Assembly (NCBI GenBank): GCA_002733575.1
Contig: NVWB01000150.1
Location: 21,720-85,719 of the forward strand
DNA length: 64,000 nt
Direction of reading: 5' to 3'
Origin: Blastopirellula sp.
GTDB lineage: Bacteria; Planctomycetota; Planctomycetia; Pirellulales; Pirellulaceae
This document shows positions 10,090 to 18,185 of the stretch, piece by piece; the first letter of the stretch is position 1; the number at the start of each line of letters is the position of its first letter. Under the pieces are notes generated by a model, which was not told the origin of the DNA, ran no database searches, and worked only from the letters and a program-made list of their open reading frames with translations. The position numbers and the translations under genes were made by a program.

Positions 10090-11040
10090 CTACTCCAGCC
10101 ACCGGGCATTGTGCCCACGATCTAATAGATGGTCGACAAATGTTTTGGGTCCATGGGTGCAGTAGACGGTTGTTGGGTTGACTCGATCTACGGTTTCTAG
10201 CAGTTCATCAAAATCGGCATGATCTGAGAGAGGGATCACGTGGTCGGCGTGGTGTTTTTTTAGGACTTCGCCGCCGAGGGCCCAGCCGGTGACTGAGAAT
10301 GTTTGTTTGTGAATAATGCCTTGAAGCTGAGGGATCTTTTGTGACTTGGGTGGAATGATCACTGCGTGATTGGGCTTCGGTCGGTCTTCGTATAAAGCGA
10401 AGCCGCCTAAGTCACAGCCGCATTGTTGGTAGAGTTGGCTCATTTCATAGATAGCCGGATGTTGGAGCACCTTGATTCCAGCCGACGTTAATATCTTGGT
10501 CACCTCTTGAGCTTTTCCAAGCACATACGCATGGATGACTGGCGTGGCCCCAACTTGAAACGCTGCGTTGACCTTGTCGATTAAGATCTCGATGGTTTCC
10601 TTGCGAGGCGGTAATCGATACCGAGGTTTGCCGAATGTGCATTCCATGATCAGCGTGTCTGCCTGGGGCAAGTTTACCTTGCCAGCAGTGGCAGATTCAG
10701 AGAGTCGAAAGTCTCCGGTGTAAAGCAGCGAGCCACCATCTTCTTCCACAAGCAACATGGCCGAACCGAAGATGTGGCCTGCGTTATGAGCAGTCAGACG
10801 TAGATCGAGGAAGTCGATTGGCTTATTGAAATCTAATATCTTGAAGTTGCTCATGCCGACACGCTTTTCTAGCATGGCCGCAGTTGGGGCAGTGCAGAGG
10901 GTTGTCTCATGCTTGGCCACATGATCCATGTGGGCATGCGAGATGAACCCTATCGGTTGTCGCCGGGTAACATCGAGTGCCAAACGACTGGGCAGCAAAA
11001 AGAGTCCTCGGTCGCAATAAAATTTGGGAGAAGCAGACAC
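10090..11040 (-). CDS. Metallo-beta-lactamase-fold nuclease (exonuclease / RNA-processing-factor type)
   Basis: 316 residues, soluble. The metal-binding motif is 'SHAHMDH' (H35, H37, D39, H40), with further motifs 'AGHIFGSAMLLVE', 'YTGDFRLS' and 'SDHADFDEL', and a C-terminal 'YCTHG'. This is the layout of the MBL-fold exonucleases (including the ligase-associated group) and mRNA 3'-end processing-factor-like proteins, acting on DNA or RNA ends. It lacks a full-length beta-CASP insertion of the RNase J type. It lies 41 bases downstream of the ExbD-like gene and may be the last gene of that operon, though no functional link is evident. It converges on the kinase gene with only 49 bases between. 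Confidence 0.8.
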   Translation of the reverse strand: MSASPKFYCDRGLFLLPSRLALDVTRRQPIGFISHAHMDHVAKHETTLCTAPTAAMLEKRVGMSNFKILDFNKPIDFLDLRLTAHNAGHIFGSAMLLVEEDGGSLLYTGDFRLSESATAGKVNLPQADTLIMECTFGKPRYRLPPRKETIEILIDKVNAAFQVGATPVIHAYVLGKAQEVTKILTSAGIKVLQHPAIYEMSQLYQQCGCDLGGFALYEDRPKPNHAVIIPPKSQKIPQLQGIIHKQTFSVTGWALGGEVLKKHHADHVIPLSDHADFDELLETVDRVNPTTVYCTHGPKTFVDHLLDRGHNARWLE

Positions 11041-11081
11041 AATTCACCGCGGCAATGTTATTGGTACTTGATCAGAAGAGT

Positions 11082-12167
11082 TTACTGAGACGAAGAGCGT
11101 TGTCCTCTGGGTGATCCGCCGATTGGGAAATCTTGAGGCAGTGGTCGCCCGGCTGTAGCGAATCCTTTTTGGTAGAGGATGTCTTTCAACTGGCGAAATT
11201 CTTTGAAGCTATCAGGGTAGGTCCAAACAGTTACCGTGGTTCGGCTAGGATCAAACTCGGTTAGGAATGCACTAAATTGCGAGCCTGATTGCATGGCTTG
11301 TTCCAGCGGCTCTCCGATGTTGTCAGAAACTGGCACGAGTACGAAGTTGTCTAGTTCAATCGATTCACGTTTGGCATCGCCTAGCGAAGTGTCAACGATA
11401 TATTGAGAACGCCGCAGCGTGTAGCGGCAATAGAAATCACCAACCGGGCCTACCGTAGCTGTTATCGATGAATTACTGCCGAGTTGATTGACTTTGCGGC
11501 GCGCATCATTTTTTAGCATTTCGACGAGTCGATTCATGGGGACATACGTGATTCGCCCATTGAGCAGACGAAAATGCTCTTCGTTGCCAAACACGGTTTC
11601 GGCCATCGGGGTAGGGTAGTGCTTTAGCTGAATCGTTTCCGGTTCATATTCTTCTAAACTTTCGAGAGTCTCGTAAAGATGATCTACCTTCTGAGACTTT
11701 TCGATAAATGCTTGTTGACTTGCGAACTTCTTTTGCTCGTCGTCTCCTAGCAGTTTACTTTTTTCTTTGATCGCATTTTGAGTGGATGAAAGAATCAGTT
11801 GAAGTTGGTTACGTTCTTCAAAGCGAGATGCAAGGAGTTGGTTCACCTGTTTGGCTTGCGCTTCGATTTGGGCAATGTGCATTTGCTGATTGAGAAGTTC
11901 GGCTTCCGAAACTGTGGGCAGAACTTGAGCGATTTCAACAGGTGCAGGAGCAGGGGCTGGAACTGAAATTGGGACTGGAGTGGGAGTAGGTTCTGACAGG
12001 TCGGCTTCTTTTTCTTGCAAACGATCCGCAGCGGCTTGCACCACCGCATCTCGCGCGGAAATACTGATGACCATAATCAAGATGATCAAAATACCGACTA
12101 GATTTGTCACGATATCCAAGAACGAATCGAGGCTTGGCTCGAAGTTTTCGCGATTTCTTTTTGACAT
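11082..12167 (-). CDS. ExbD/TolR-like membrane protein with long periplasmic coiled-coil domain (Asp present)
   Basis: 361 residues. One N-terminal membrane helix starts with 'SLDSFLDIVTNLVGILIIL'; D18 sits where ExbD/TolR/MotB carry the proton-binding Asp. The outside part has a Pro/Val/Ala-rich spacer (about 55-80), a coiled coil (about 90-160) and a C-terminal beta-containing domain (about 180-340) seen in Planctomycete genes of this kind. It is far longer than ordinary ExbD (about 140 residues). Its start touches the stop of the upstream partner, and the ExbB-type channel is the first gene of the operon, so the three should form one energised inner-membrane complex. The load driven by the complex is unknown. 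Confidence 0.75.
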   Translation of the reverse strand: MSKRNRENFEPSLDSFLDIVTNLVGILIILIMVISISARDAVVQAAADRLQEKEADLSEPTPTPVPISVPAPAPAPVEIAQVLPTVSEAELLNQQMHIAQIEAQAKQVNQLLASRFEERNQLQLILSSTQNAIKEKSKLLGDDEQKKFASQQAFIEKSQKVDHLYETLESLEEYEPETIQLKHYPTPMAETVFGNEEHFRLLNGRITYVPMNRLVEMLKNDARRKVNQLGSNSSITATVGPVGDFYCRYTLRRSQYIVDTSLGDAKRESIELDNFVLVPVSDNIGEPLEQAMQSGSQFSAFLTEFDPSRTTVTVWTYPDSFKEFRQLKDILYQKGFATAGRPLPQDFPIGGSPRGQRSSSQ

Positions 12168-14122
12168 TATTTCACCCTTCGCACTTCTATGCCGCTGCCT
12201 TGGAGCAAGGTTTCAAGTTGGTTAAATCGCCAATCGGCACCAGGGCCTACTTCTACGTTGAGGACCGGTTTCCAATAGCCACCGGTGCCTGCGATGCCCC
12301 AGGTGTCGATTCTTTTCCAGATTTTGTTGACCATCTCATCAATCGCAGTTCGTGCGTTTTCATTTATCAGAATTGCGACCACCGGTTTTCGACTGCCACG
12401 TTCTGGAACCAGCATAAAATGGTCCGCAAAGCATCGCACACGTATAGGGCGTGAATAGGCAATGGCCCGTGAGCCTTTGCTGGGCAGTGCCCAATCTTTT
12501 CCTCGGGTGATTGCCACTGGTTGCGTTGAAGCACTACTGGACGAACCGCCTGTACCAGCTTGCATGTTCGCTGATCCAGGTTTTGACTGTGCTCCATTTG
12601 CCGTGGCCGATGTACTTGCGGAAGAAGCGTTGGGGTTGTTACTGCCAGATGTCTGGCTGCCGCTTTGTGGGTTTTGACCTGGCTGCATTGGTGCTTGCGG
12701 TTGACCAGAGGCAGAGTACTGCCCTGGTGTTCCACTTGGTTGTGAGTATCGATTGCTGTTGGCGTTGAGCTCACTGCTTTGTGTGCCGGAGCCGATTTCC
12801 TGTGAGGAGCCTGATTGTGGATTGGGGCCATTCGACATCGGTAAGCTTGAATTGGCAGCGGCTACTGGATCGGGGCTGCTGACTTGATAGAACCTATTGG
12901 CAGTTGCCGGGCTACCGTTGGGTTGCCCGTACGTTGATTTAGAGCGGATATCTCCAGGTCGTTGAAATTCGTTAGCGGCACGATTTCCTGGCAGATGACT
13001 GTCGACCAAGGAATGTCCTTGATCGATAAAGCTATTTTTGTCAAAAGGGCTATCGCTGCCTAAATTTCCAGGGGAATTTGAAGCGAATCCGCTGTTGCTG
13101 GTGGCGGACAGCATGCCTGACTGATTGGATCTGCCATATTCTCCTGGTGCGGACATGATCAGGGCCATTTTGCGACGACGAGCGATCTCGACAGTCTCCA
13201 TCAATCGTTTGGCGAGAAACGGGTCCGATTCAGGGTAAGCCAGTTCCAGATCTTCATCGACCAATTCATAGCCAAACTCGGAGTCCCACGACTGCATGGC
13301 ATCTCTTGCAGCCGAATACGATTCGGCTCCGCCTGGTCGAACCACCAGAAGTGGATAAGGGTTGTCGCGGCCAATTCCTTGACTGGAACGATACTCTCGG
13401 ATTGCACGCAAGGCCGAGTCGAGTGGGTTGCCGGCGCCTAGTGGTTTGCGGAAGTCGGCCCCGAAAAATTCAATACCTTCAGGCTGAATGATGATTTTGT
13501 CTGCGGTACATTCGATGTAGATCGGTCGCCGATTGGTTCCGTTAGTTCCATCGTAAGGAATCAGGGCATAAGCCGGTTTGCGGTTTTTGGCTTCATCTTG
13601 AAGTTCTTCTAAACGCTCTTCACCTTCTGTCAGTTGTTTTTCTAGCAAGGCGATTCGCTTTTCAAGTTCACCCTCGGCAAACGACTTTTGTTCTTCCTGC
13701 TTTTCTAACAACTCAATTTCGATGCGTAACCGCCGGAGTTCGTCGATTAGTTCGCGTGTGTGGTCTTCGATGCCACTTAATTGCAGTCGTTGATCTTCGA
13801 GAGCTTTTGAGGCAATCTCTTTTCGCTTTTGAAGCAGTGCCAGTGTTGCCTCGTTTTTACGATTGAGCGCTGCAATATCGATTGCCGGTTTAACCGGGGC
13901 CGTAACTACTGGTGCAACAATTGCGGGTGCAACAATAACGGGGGCGACTATCTCTGGTAGCGGGTCGGTTAAGGCGACCTCGACCGTTTCTGCTTCGACA
14001 CTGGCATCTAGTACCAAGACCACAAGCAATACAATCAGCGCACCCATCGTGCAGATTAAAACTGCAAGGAAGGGGAAAAGTGACATCGTCAGTGCTTGTC
14101 GCTTTCCGCGTCGTCGGCTCAT
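12167..14122 (-). CDS. Long ExbD-like partner protein, proton-binding Asp replaced by Ala
   Basis: 651 residues. The N-terminal helix starts 'SLFPFLAVLICTMGALIVLL'; aligned with the neighbouring partner, the Asp position is A20. After a proline/valine spacer comes a coiled coil (about 85-175), a globular domain (about 185-300), a Ser/Asn/Gln/Gly-rich disordered stretch (about 310-540) and a C-terminal folded domain. Its ATG overlaps the stop of the ExbB-like gene by 4 bases, and its stop overlaps the next ATG by one base, which implies tight coupling. It probably forms a heteromeric pair with the 361-residue protein inside the channel. No OmpA-type peptidoglycan motif was found. Confidence 0.7.
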   Translation of the reverse strand: MSRRRGKRQALTMSLFPFLAVLICTMGALIVLLVVLVLDASVEAETVEVALTDPLPEIVAPVIVAPAIVAPVVTAPVKPAIDIAALNRKNEATLALLQKRKEIASKALEDQRLQLSGIEDHTRELIDELRRLRIEIELLEKQEEQKSFAEGELEKRIALLEKQLTEGEERLEELQDEAKNRKPAYALIPYDGTNGTNRRPIYIECTADKIIIQPEGIEFFGADFRKPLGAGNPLDSALRAIREYRSSQGIGRDNPYPLLVVRPGGAESYSAARDAMQSWDSEFGYELVDEDLELAYPESDPFLAKRLMETVEIARRRKMALIMSAPGEYGRSNQSGMLSATSNSGFASNSPGNLGSDSPFDKNSFIDQGHSLVDSHLPGNRAANEFQRPGDIRSKSTYGQPNGSPATANRFYQVSSPDPVAAANSSLPMSNGPNPQSGSSQEIGSGTQSSELNANSNRYSQPSGTPGQYSASGQPQAPMQPGQNPQSGSQTSGSNNPNASSASTSATANGAQSKPGSANMQAGTGGSSSSASTQPVAITRGKDWALPSKGSRAIAYSRPIRVRCFADHFMLVPERGSRKPVVAILINENARTAIDEMVNKIWKRIDTWGIAGTGGYWKPVLNVEVGPGADWRFNQLETLLQGSGIEVRRVK

Positions 14123-15456
14123 GCCGCTTTTCCTTGCGAATTATTTGGGTTGAGTTCGATCTTTTGCGGCGTGTCTGACATTTGTCCGATGCGAGAATTC
14201 AGCAAGTGAATCGCGGCGGCTAAACTCATGACCGTATCTTCAAAGTTGTGTGTGCCTGAGAGTGTTTTGAGATTACGATTTAGCGTATCTTCCAAGGTAG
14301 CAATTTGGCCGGTTGCTTCGACCGCTTTGAGCATGATCTCGCCTTGTTGGGTCATTTCATGCTGTTGCTGTTGCATCAGGCGTGCATTGTCGATCAACGC
14401 ATTCTCAAAGTTTTTCCAGTTGTCTTGAATCTCTCGCACTGCTTGCTGTTCGCCTTTGGCGAGTTCAAAAGCGTGGATTTTCAGTGATTCACCTAGCGCC
14501 ACTTGCAACGACTTTTGCAACTGTTCTTTGCCTTCGCCGATAACATCTTGCCAATGATGATGGGCAGCGTGAATAGTTTCTCGCCAGATTTCCGATTGTT
14601 TGTTGACCAACATTTCCGTTGACTTTATCACATCTTGCGACATTCGCTGGACGGCAGCCACGCTAGGGTCTTTGCTAGAACCAGTCTGCTGAAATCTACC
14701 GATAAGTTGTTCGTTCGTAAGTGAATCGACTGCGGATAGTAGTTCGTTTTCAATTCGCTCTGTGAAAAACAGACCGAACATCAATAAGATCGCCAGAGAC
14801 AAGGCCAATGCCGTCGTATCAAACGCGATACTCAAACCGGCCAGTAAACTTTCCATGGCCACTTCGGGTGACTCGACCAAAGCAGCAGGCGAAAGGTTGC
14901 CCAGTGCTAATGTGATACCGATGACCGTTCCGAGAAAACCAAGCATCGGCGTGGCCCAAATCACGATTCGCACCAGCGAATAACTTTGATAAGCGCGTTC
15001 CTCTTCCTGTTCCGATAGATATTTCAACTCGTCTTGCAGGCTACTGGCAGAGCTAGTCACGCCAACATGTTCTAAGGCGGTGTCGAGTCTTTGAAATAAT
15101 CGATGCGATGTGTAGGAAGAGGGCAGGGCTGTGAGTTGGTTTTGAAGCTGTTGATGCTCTTCTACCGCTTGTCCGCCTGTTGGAATTTCACCCAGGTCGT
15201 AAGAGGAAAGCCCAAAGAACTCGGATGTGATCGAACCCATCTTCAATAGCAAGGCAGCGAGCCCGACGAAGAACATGGCCGCTTCGATGTATTCTACCGG
15301 ATGCCCTGCGAAGTAACGGACAATCAATGGATCAGTAATCACACCACGATGTACCAATACATAGAAACCGGTACAAAGTGCTAGACCTAGCATCAGTGGC
15401 CATCCAAGATTTGATGCGACTGCAACCCAAGGGCTTTGTTTCTTTTTTCTACTCAC
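14119..15456 (-). CDS. MotA/TolQ/ExbB-family proton channel protein with long C-terminal coiled coil
   Basis: 445 residues. Two N-terminal helices (about 13-33 and 55-72), then the family core: 'ATPMLGFLGTVIGITLAL' and 'GLSIAFDTTALALSLAILL' (two helices, with the Thr that lines the ion path). Residues about 240-445 are a cytoplasmic, Gln/Glu-rich coiled coil, much longer than in TolQ or ExbB and reminiscent of tailed MotA-like proteins. It is the first gene of a tightly overlapping operon with two ExbD-like partners, so it should form the pentameric ring that uses ion flow to do mechanical work on the cell envelope. The tail suggests a cytosolic contact. Confidence 0.85.
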   Translation of the reverse strand: MSRKKKQSPWVAVASNLGWPLMLGLALCTGFYVLVHRGVITDPLIVRYFAGHPVEYIEAAMFFVGLAALLLKMGSITSEFFGLSSYDLGEIPTGGQAVEEHQQLQNQLTALPSSYTSHRLFQRLDTALEHVGVTSSASSLQDELKYLSEQEEERAYQSYSLVRIVIWATPMLGFLGTVIGITLALGNLSPAALVESPEVAMESLLAGLSIAFDTTALALSLAILLMFGLFFTERIENELLSAVDSLTNEQLIGRFQQTGSSKDPSVAAVQRMSQDVIKSTEMLVNKQSEIWRETIHAAHHHWQDVIGEGKEQLQKSLQVALGESLKIHAFELAKGEQQAVREIQDNWKNFENALIDNARLMQQQQHEMTQQGEIMLKAVEATGQIATLEDTLNRNLKTLSGTHNFEDTVMSLAAAIHLLNSRIGQMSDTPQKIELNPNNSQGKAA

Positions 15457-15616
15457 GGCCGAATATCCTTCTTCGGTGGCGATCTCTATTAATCCCTTAA
15501 TAAGAAAAGGGGCCTTAATCGTTACAATCGGTAAAACCGATAGTTTTCAATAACCCTTTGTCGTGGAATTCATAAAGATGTCTCGCATATTGTGGGTCAG
15601 AGTACATTGAATCCAA

Positions 15617-15835
15617 TTGACCGCTAGCAGAGAAAGTGAAAGCGTTTCTATGCATGATTTCGTATTCCCACAGTGCCTGATTGAAAAGTTTATGAAAGTC
15701 CTACTACCTTGCGTGCCGATAACAATTGTCACAGACGTACTGTTTGGTTTATTCCAAACGATACGAACAAAGAACTTCAATGGTTCAGATCGTGGTGCTT
15801 TTAGAAGTAAGAGTACTGAGATCACAACCATCTAA
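15617..15835 (+). CDS. Possible small protein or small RNA ahead of a strong terminator
   Basis: A 72-codon frame (TTG at 15617; internal ATG at 15650 gives 61 residues) ends 23 bases before a strong rightward terminator. The peptide has a hydrophobic middle ('VLLPCVPITIVTDVLFGLF') and a basic C-terminus. I do not recognise it. The terminator proves little about coding, but it says something is transcribed rightward here, in a gap whose other neighbours begin elsewhere. An RNA gene is equally possible. The rest of the 15457-16263 gap holds the promoter of the next gene and nothing else I can support. Confidence 0.3.
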   Translation: MTASRESESVSMHDFVFPQCLIEKFMKVLLPCVPITIVTDVLFGLFQTIRTKNFNGSDRGAFRSKSTEITTI

Positions 15836-15858
15836 AATAATCCCGGGGGGGAATGTGA

Positions 15859-15900
15859 GTTCGGTCTCAGCCTTAAATTAAGGCGGACCGAACTTTTTTT
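15859..15900 (+). terminator. Strong intrinsic terminator, rightward
   Basis: An 8-bp outer stem (GTTCGGTC / GACCGAAC), an internal bulge, then an inner stem (GCCTTAA / TTAAGGC), followed directly by seven T. It works only rightward: no matching A-run precedes the stem. Confidence 0.85.
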
Positions 15901-16187
15901 ATGCGCCACTTCTGGTCTAGAAGCTCAAAATTGTGGCAATCAAGAAGGCCCTATGTGAGCTTTCAGGTTGCCATTGTCTAAAAAAGTTCATCTGGCTACA
16001 CTCCCCGTTTGGTCAGCTAAAAAAAGATCAATTAGGTAGAGAAATACGGGATGGATTGTTGTAAGTTGTTGCTATGTAATATCTTGCAGTGAATTTGTGG
16101 TCCTTGGTGCCTTTATTGCTTTCTGACGAAAAAAACGAGTTTTCCCGACGTAAACTCAATTGAGACCGGGAATTGTGAACAAAATAG

Positions 16188-16215
16188 TTGCATCGCGGAA
16201 TCAGGCTTCTAAAAT
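16188..16215 (+). promoter_or_regulatory. Probable sigma70-type promoter
   Basis: TTGCAT (16188-16193), a 16-base spacer and TAAAAT (16210-16215), about 50 bases before the ATG of the small secreted protein. Confidence 0.45.
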
Positions 16216-16263
16216 AGTGATAGAGGTTTAGGTTTCGCAAAACACAATTTAGATAGGTGCTTT

Positions 16264-16605
16264 ATGCGAAACGCGACCCTAAGCCTGATGGTAGTGGCAG
16301 TCCTAGTCATTGTCTTCGCCTGTTCCATATCGCCGGTTCCTTCTGCGTTTGCGCAGGGTGTAGGTTCTCATTCACAGGGTGACGGAAACTTAATTAGCAT
16401 TACGATGCCAGCCGAAAACGGCTCGCAACATTTGGTGTTAATTGATCGTCAAACTCGTGTGATGAGTGTTTATGCTGTTGATCCGGCCAACGGGAAAATC
16501 TCGTTGTTGAGTGTGCGAGACATTAAGTGGGATCTGCTGATTGAAGATTTAAATGGAGGCTCTCCAAGTCCTCGTGATGTTCAGTTAATGATTGGACAAC
16601 GTTGA
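16264..16605 (+). CDS. Small secreted protein of unknown function
   Basis: 113 residues. The signal peptide is clear: a basic start, a hydrophobic core 'LMVVAVLVIVFA' and a probable cleavage after 'SAFA' near residue 30. The mature part (about 83 residues) is beta-rich: 'HLVLIDRQTRVMSVYAVDP' reads like a single propeller blade or a small exported recognition domain. The gene is followed after 84 bases by the HTH/membrane protein and the two probably share a transcript. Function not recognised. Confidence 0.75.
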   Translation: MRNATLSLMVVAVLVIVFACSISPVPSAFAQGVGSHSQGDGNLISITMPAENGSQHLVLIDRQTRVMSVYAVDPANGKISLLSVRDIKWDLLIEDLNGGSPSPRDVQLMIGQR

Positions 16606-16689
16606 TTCACTTTTATTGGTGATCAGGTTGCCTCGTCAAAAAATGAACTGTTGCGATGTGTTTTGGATTGCATCACTTCGGAGCTTGGC

Positions 16690-17835
16690 ATGGCCAATTT
16701 GATCCCACTTGATGAAGCAGCAGAATTACTAGGTATAACTCCCGATGCACTCGCCGATCTGCGAAGCCGGAACGAAGTTCACGGCTATCGTGATGGTTCG
16801 AGTTGGAAGTTTAAAGAATCAGAAATTGATCGGTTGAAAGCCACGCTCGGCGATTCGCCTTCAAGCGAAGCGGCCGCACCGGCTGCGGATGATGATTTCG
16901 ATTTAACCCTGGCGGATGAACCCCCAGAGGTTGATTCCAGTCTCATAGTCGATGACGATGCACCTGAACAAGCTGCTCCGATAGATTCGGCTGGCAACGA
17001 ATCATCCGGTGAATTATTACTTGCCGACGATGGTGATGAAGAACTTTCGTTGGTCAGCGAACAACCTGAATTAGCAGGCGATATTACCTTAGGTGATGAA
17101 CCCCGTGATCCAGAAGGGACAGGCTCAGCAATTAGCTTGTCGTTAGATGGTGACGATCTTGACCTGGGCGACGACCTGATTGAGCCATCATTGGTTGATG
17201 ACAGTGGCGAAATGACGTTGGATGCGAGCTCTGGAGAAATCAATCTGTCGGCAGCGTCTGACGGAGATTTCGATCTTGGTACCGATTCAGTCGATCCACT
17301 GGACCTCTCTGGTTCAGCGGAAGAGATTGTTGTTCCTGCTGAAGAAGAGGATATGTTTGGCGAGAGTGTAGCGGTGGAAGACGATATGTTTTCCGATGCT
17401 CCATCGGCAGCCGGCAATGATGACTTCTTGTTGACTCCCGTTGAAGGGGGAGAGGTTGATGACGACGACAGTGGTTCTCAAATTATAGCCTTAGATTCTG
17501 ATTCACTAAGTTCTGATTCTTCCTTGTTCGGCAGCAGTGACGGAGATGATGGAATCACCGTTGCGGCGGATGACCTGCAAGGTATTTCTGGCATGGATGA
17601 ATTTGTGGGTGCTGAAGCAGCAACCGCAACGAGTTCTTCCGCTGGGATGGTAATGCAATCAGCTGAGCCTCCTTATACGATTATTAACATCCTGAGTTTA
17701 ATGGCCACCGCTGGTCTCATCTTAATTGGTGGACTCATGGTCACTGATTTGATTTGGAACATGTGGAGCTTTGATCAACCTTACGGAATTAATAGCTCGC
17801 TCATGGATATGGTTTTGGGTCTATTGGGTGAGTAA
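16690..17835 (+). CDS. Excisionase-type HTH protein with acidic linker and C-terminal membrane anchor
   Basis: 381 residues from ATG 16690 (GGAG 6 bases upstream; an in-frame TTG at 16651 is less likely). Residues 1-50 match the MerR/excisionase-family helix-turn-helix: 'LDEAAELLGITPDALADLR' followed by a wing ending in 'SWKFKESEIDRL'. Residues about 60-320 are extremely rich in Asp, Glu and Ser. A hydrophobic helix (about 328-352) lies near the C-terminus. The protein therefore looks like a membrane-tethered DNA-binding or protein-binding factor. In Planctomycetes such short excisionase-like domains often have non-recombination roles, and no recombinase is adjacent. Function otherwise unknown. 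Confidence 0.8.
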   Translation: MANLIPLDEAAELLGITPDALADLRSRNEVHGYRDGSSWKFKESEIDRLKATLGDSPSSEAAAPAADDDFDLTLADEPPEVDSSLIVDDDAPEQAAPIDSAGNESSGELLLADDGDEELSLVSEQPELAGDITLGDEPRDPEGTGSAISLSLDGDDLDLGDDLIEPSLVDDSGEMTLDASSGEINLSAASDGDFDLGTDSVDPLDLSGSAEEIVVPAEEEDMFGESVAVEDDMFSDAPSAAGNDDFLLTPVEGGEVDDDDSGSQIIALDSDSLSSDSSLFGSSDGDDGITVAADDLQGISGMDEFVGAEAATATSSSAGMVMQSAEPPYTIINILSLMATAGLILIGGLMVTDLIWNMWSFDQPYGINSSLMDMVLGLLGE

Positions 17836-17876
17836 CTGAGAGACTATCAACGACTCGTCAACTCAAGATAAATTTA

Positions 17877-17910
17877 CAACAAAAGCCAGCAATATTGCTG
17901 GCTTTTGTTG
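17877..17910. terminator. Perfect 34-bp palindrome, bidirectional terminator
   Basis: Two 17-base arms read CAACAAAAGCCAGCAAT and its exact reverse complement, 41 bases after the stop of the HTH gene. The A-run and T-run at the ends of the stem fit a terminator in either direction. The rest of the 17836-18185 gap shows nothing I can support apart from the likely promoter area of the ResB gene. Confidence 0.75.
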
Positions 17911-18185
17911 TTGAGATATTTGGCGTTTTAGGAAACCTGACCAGATGTCTGATTCTTGTATAAGAATCCCATTTCTTGGTTTATTCGTTATATCTAGGCT
18001 TCTTTCACAAGCATCCGCGGGTTTCACGATCAGAGGCATGTATCTTTTTGATGTTCTCGCGCTATACTTAGCTACAGCCGAATGTACTTCAACATCAGGC
18101 CTATGTACTCACCCCTCAATTGCCAGCAGTTATTGAGTTTCTCTACCGTTGGCAATTTCATACCGCGTAACTCTATTATAAACGC

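Noticed and set aside
11082..15456. Resemblance to the Zorya defence system (MotA-like channel with a long tail plus partner)
   Set aside because: No OmpA-like peptidoglycan domain in either partner, no ZorC/ZorD-type genes nearby, and two overlapping ExbD-like genes instead of one.
15547..15831. 94-codon leftward frame in the gap
   Set aside because: Antisense to the terminator-linked transcript, with no ribosome binding site or family pattern seen.
17877..17910. Perfect 34-bp palindrome as an operator or recombination site
   Set aside because: It follows a stop codon and has A and T runs at the stem ends, so a terminator explains it.
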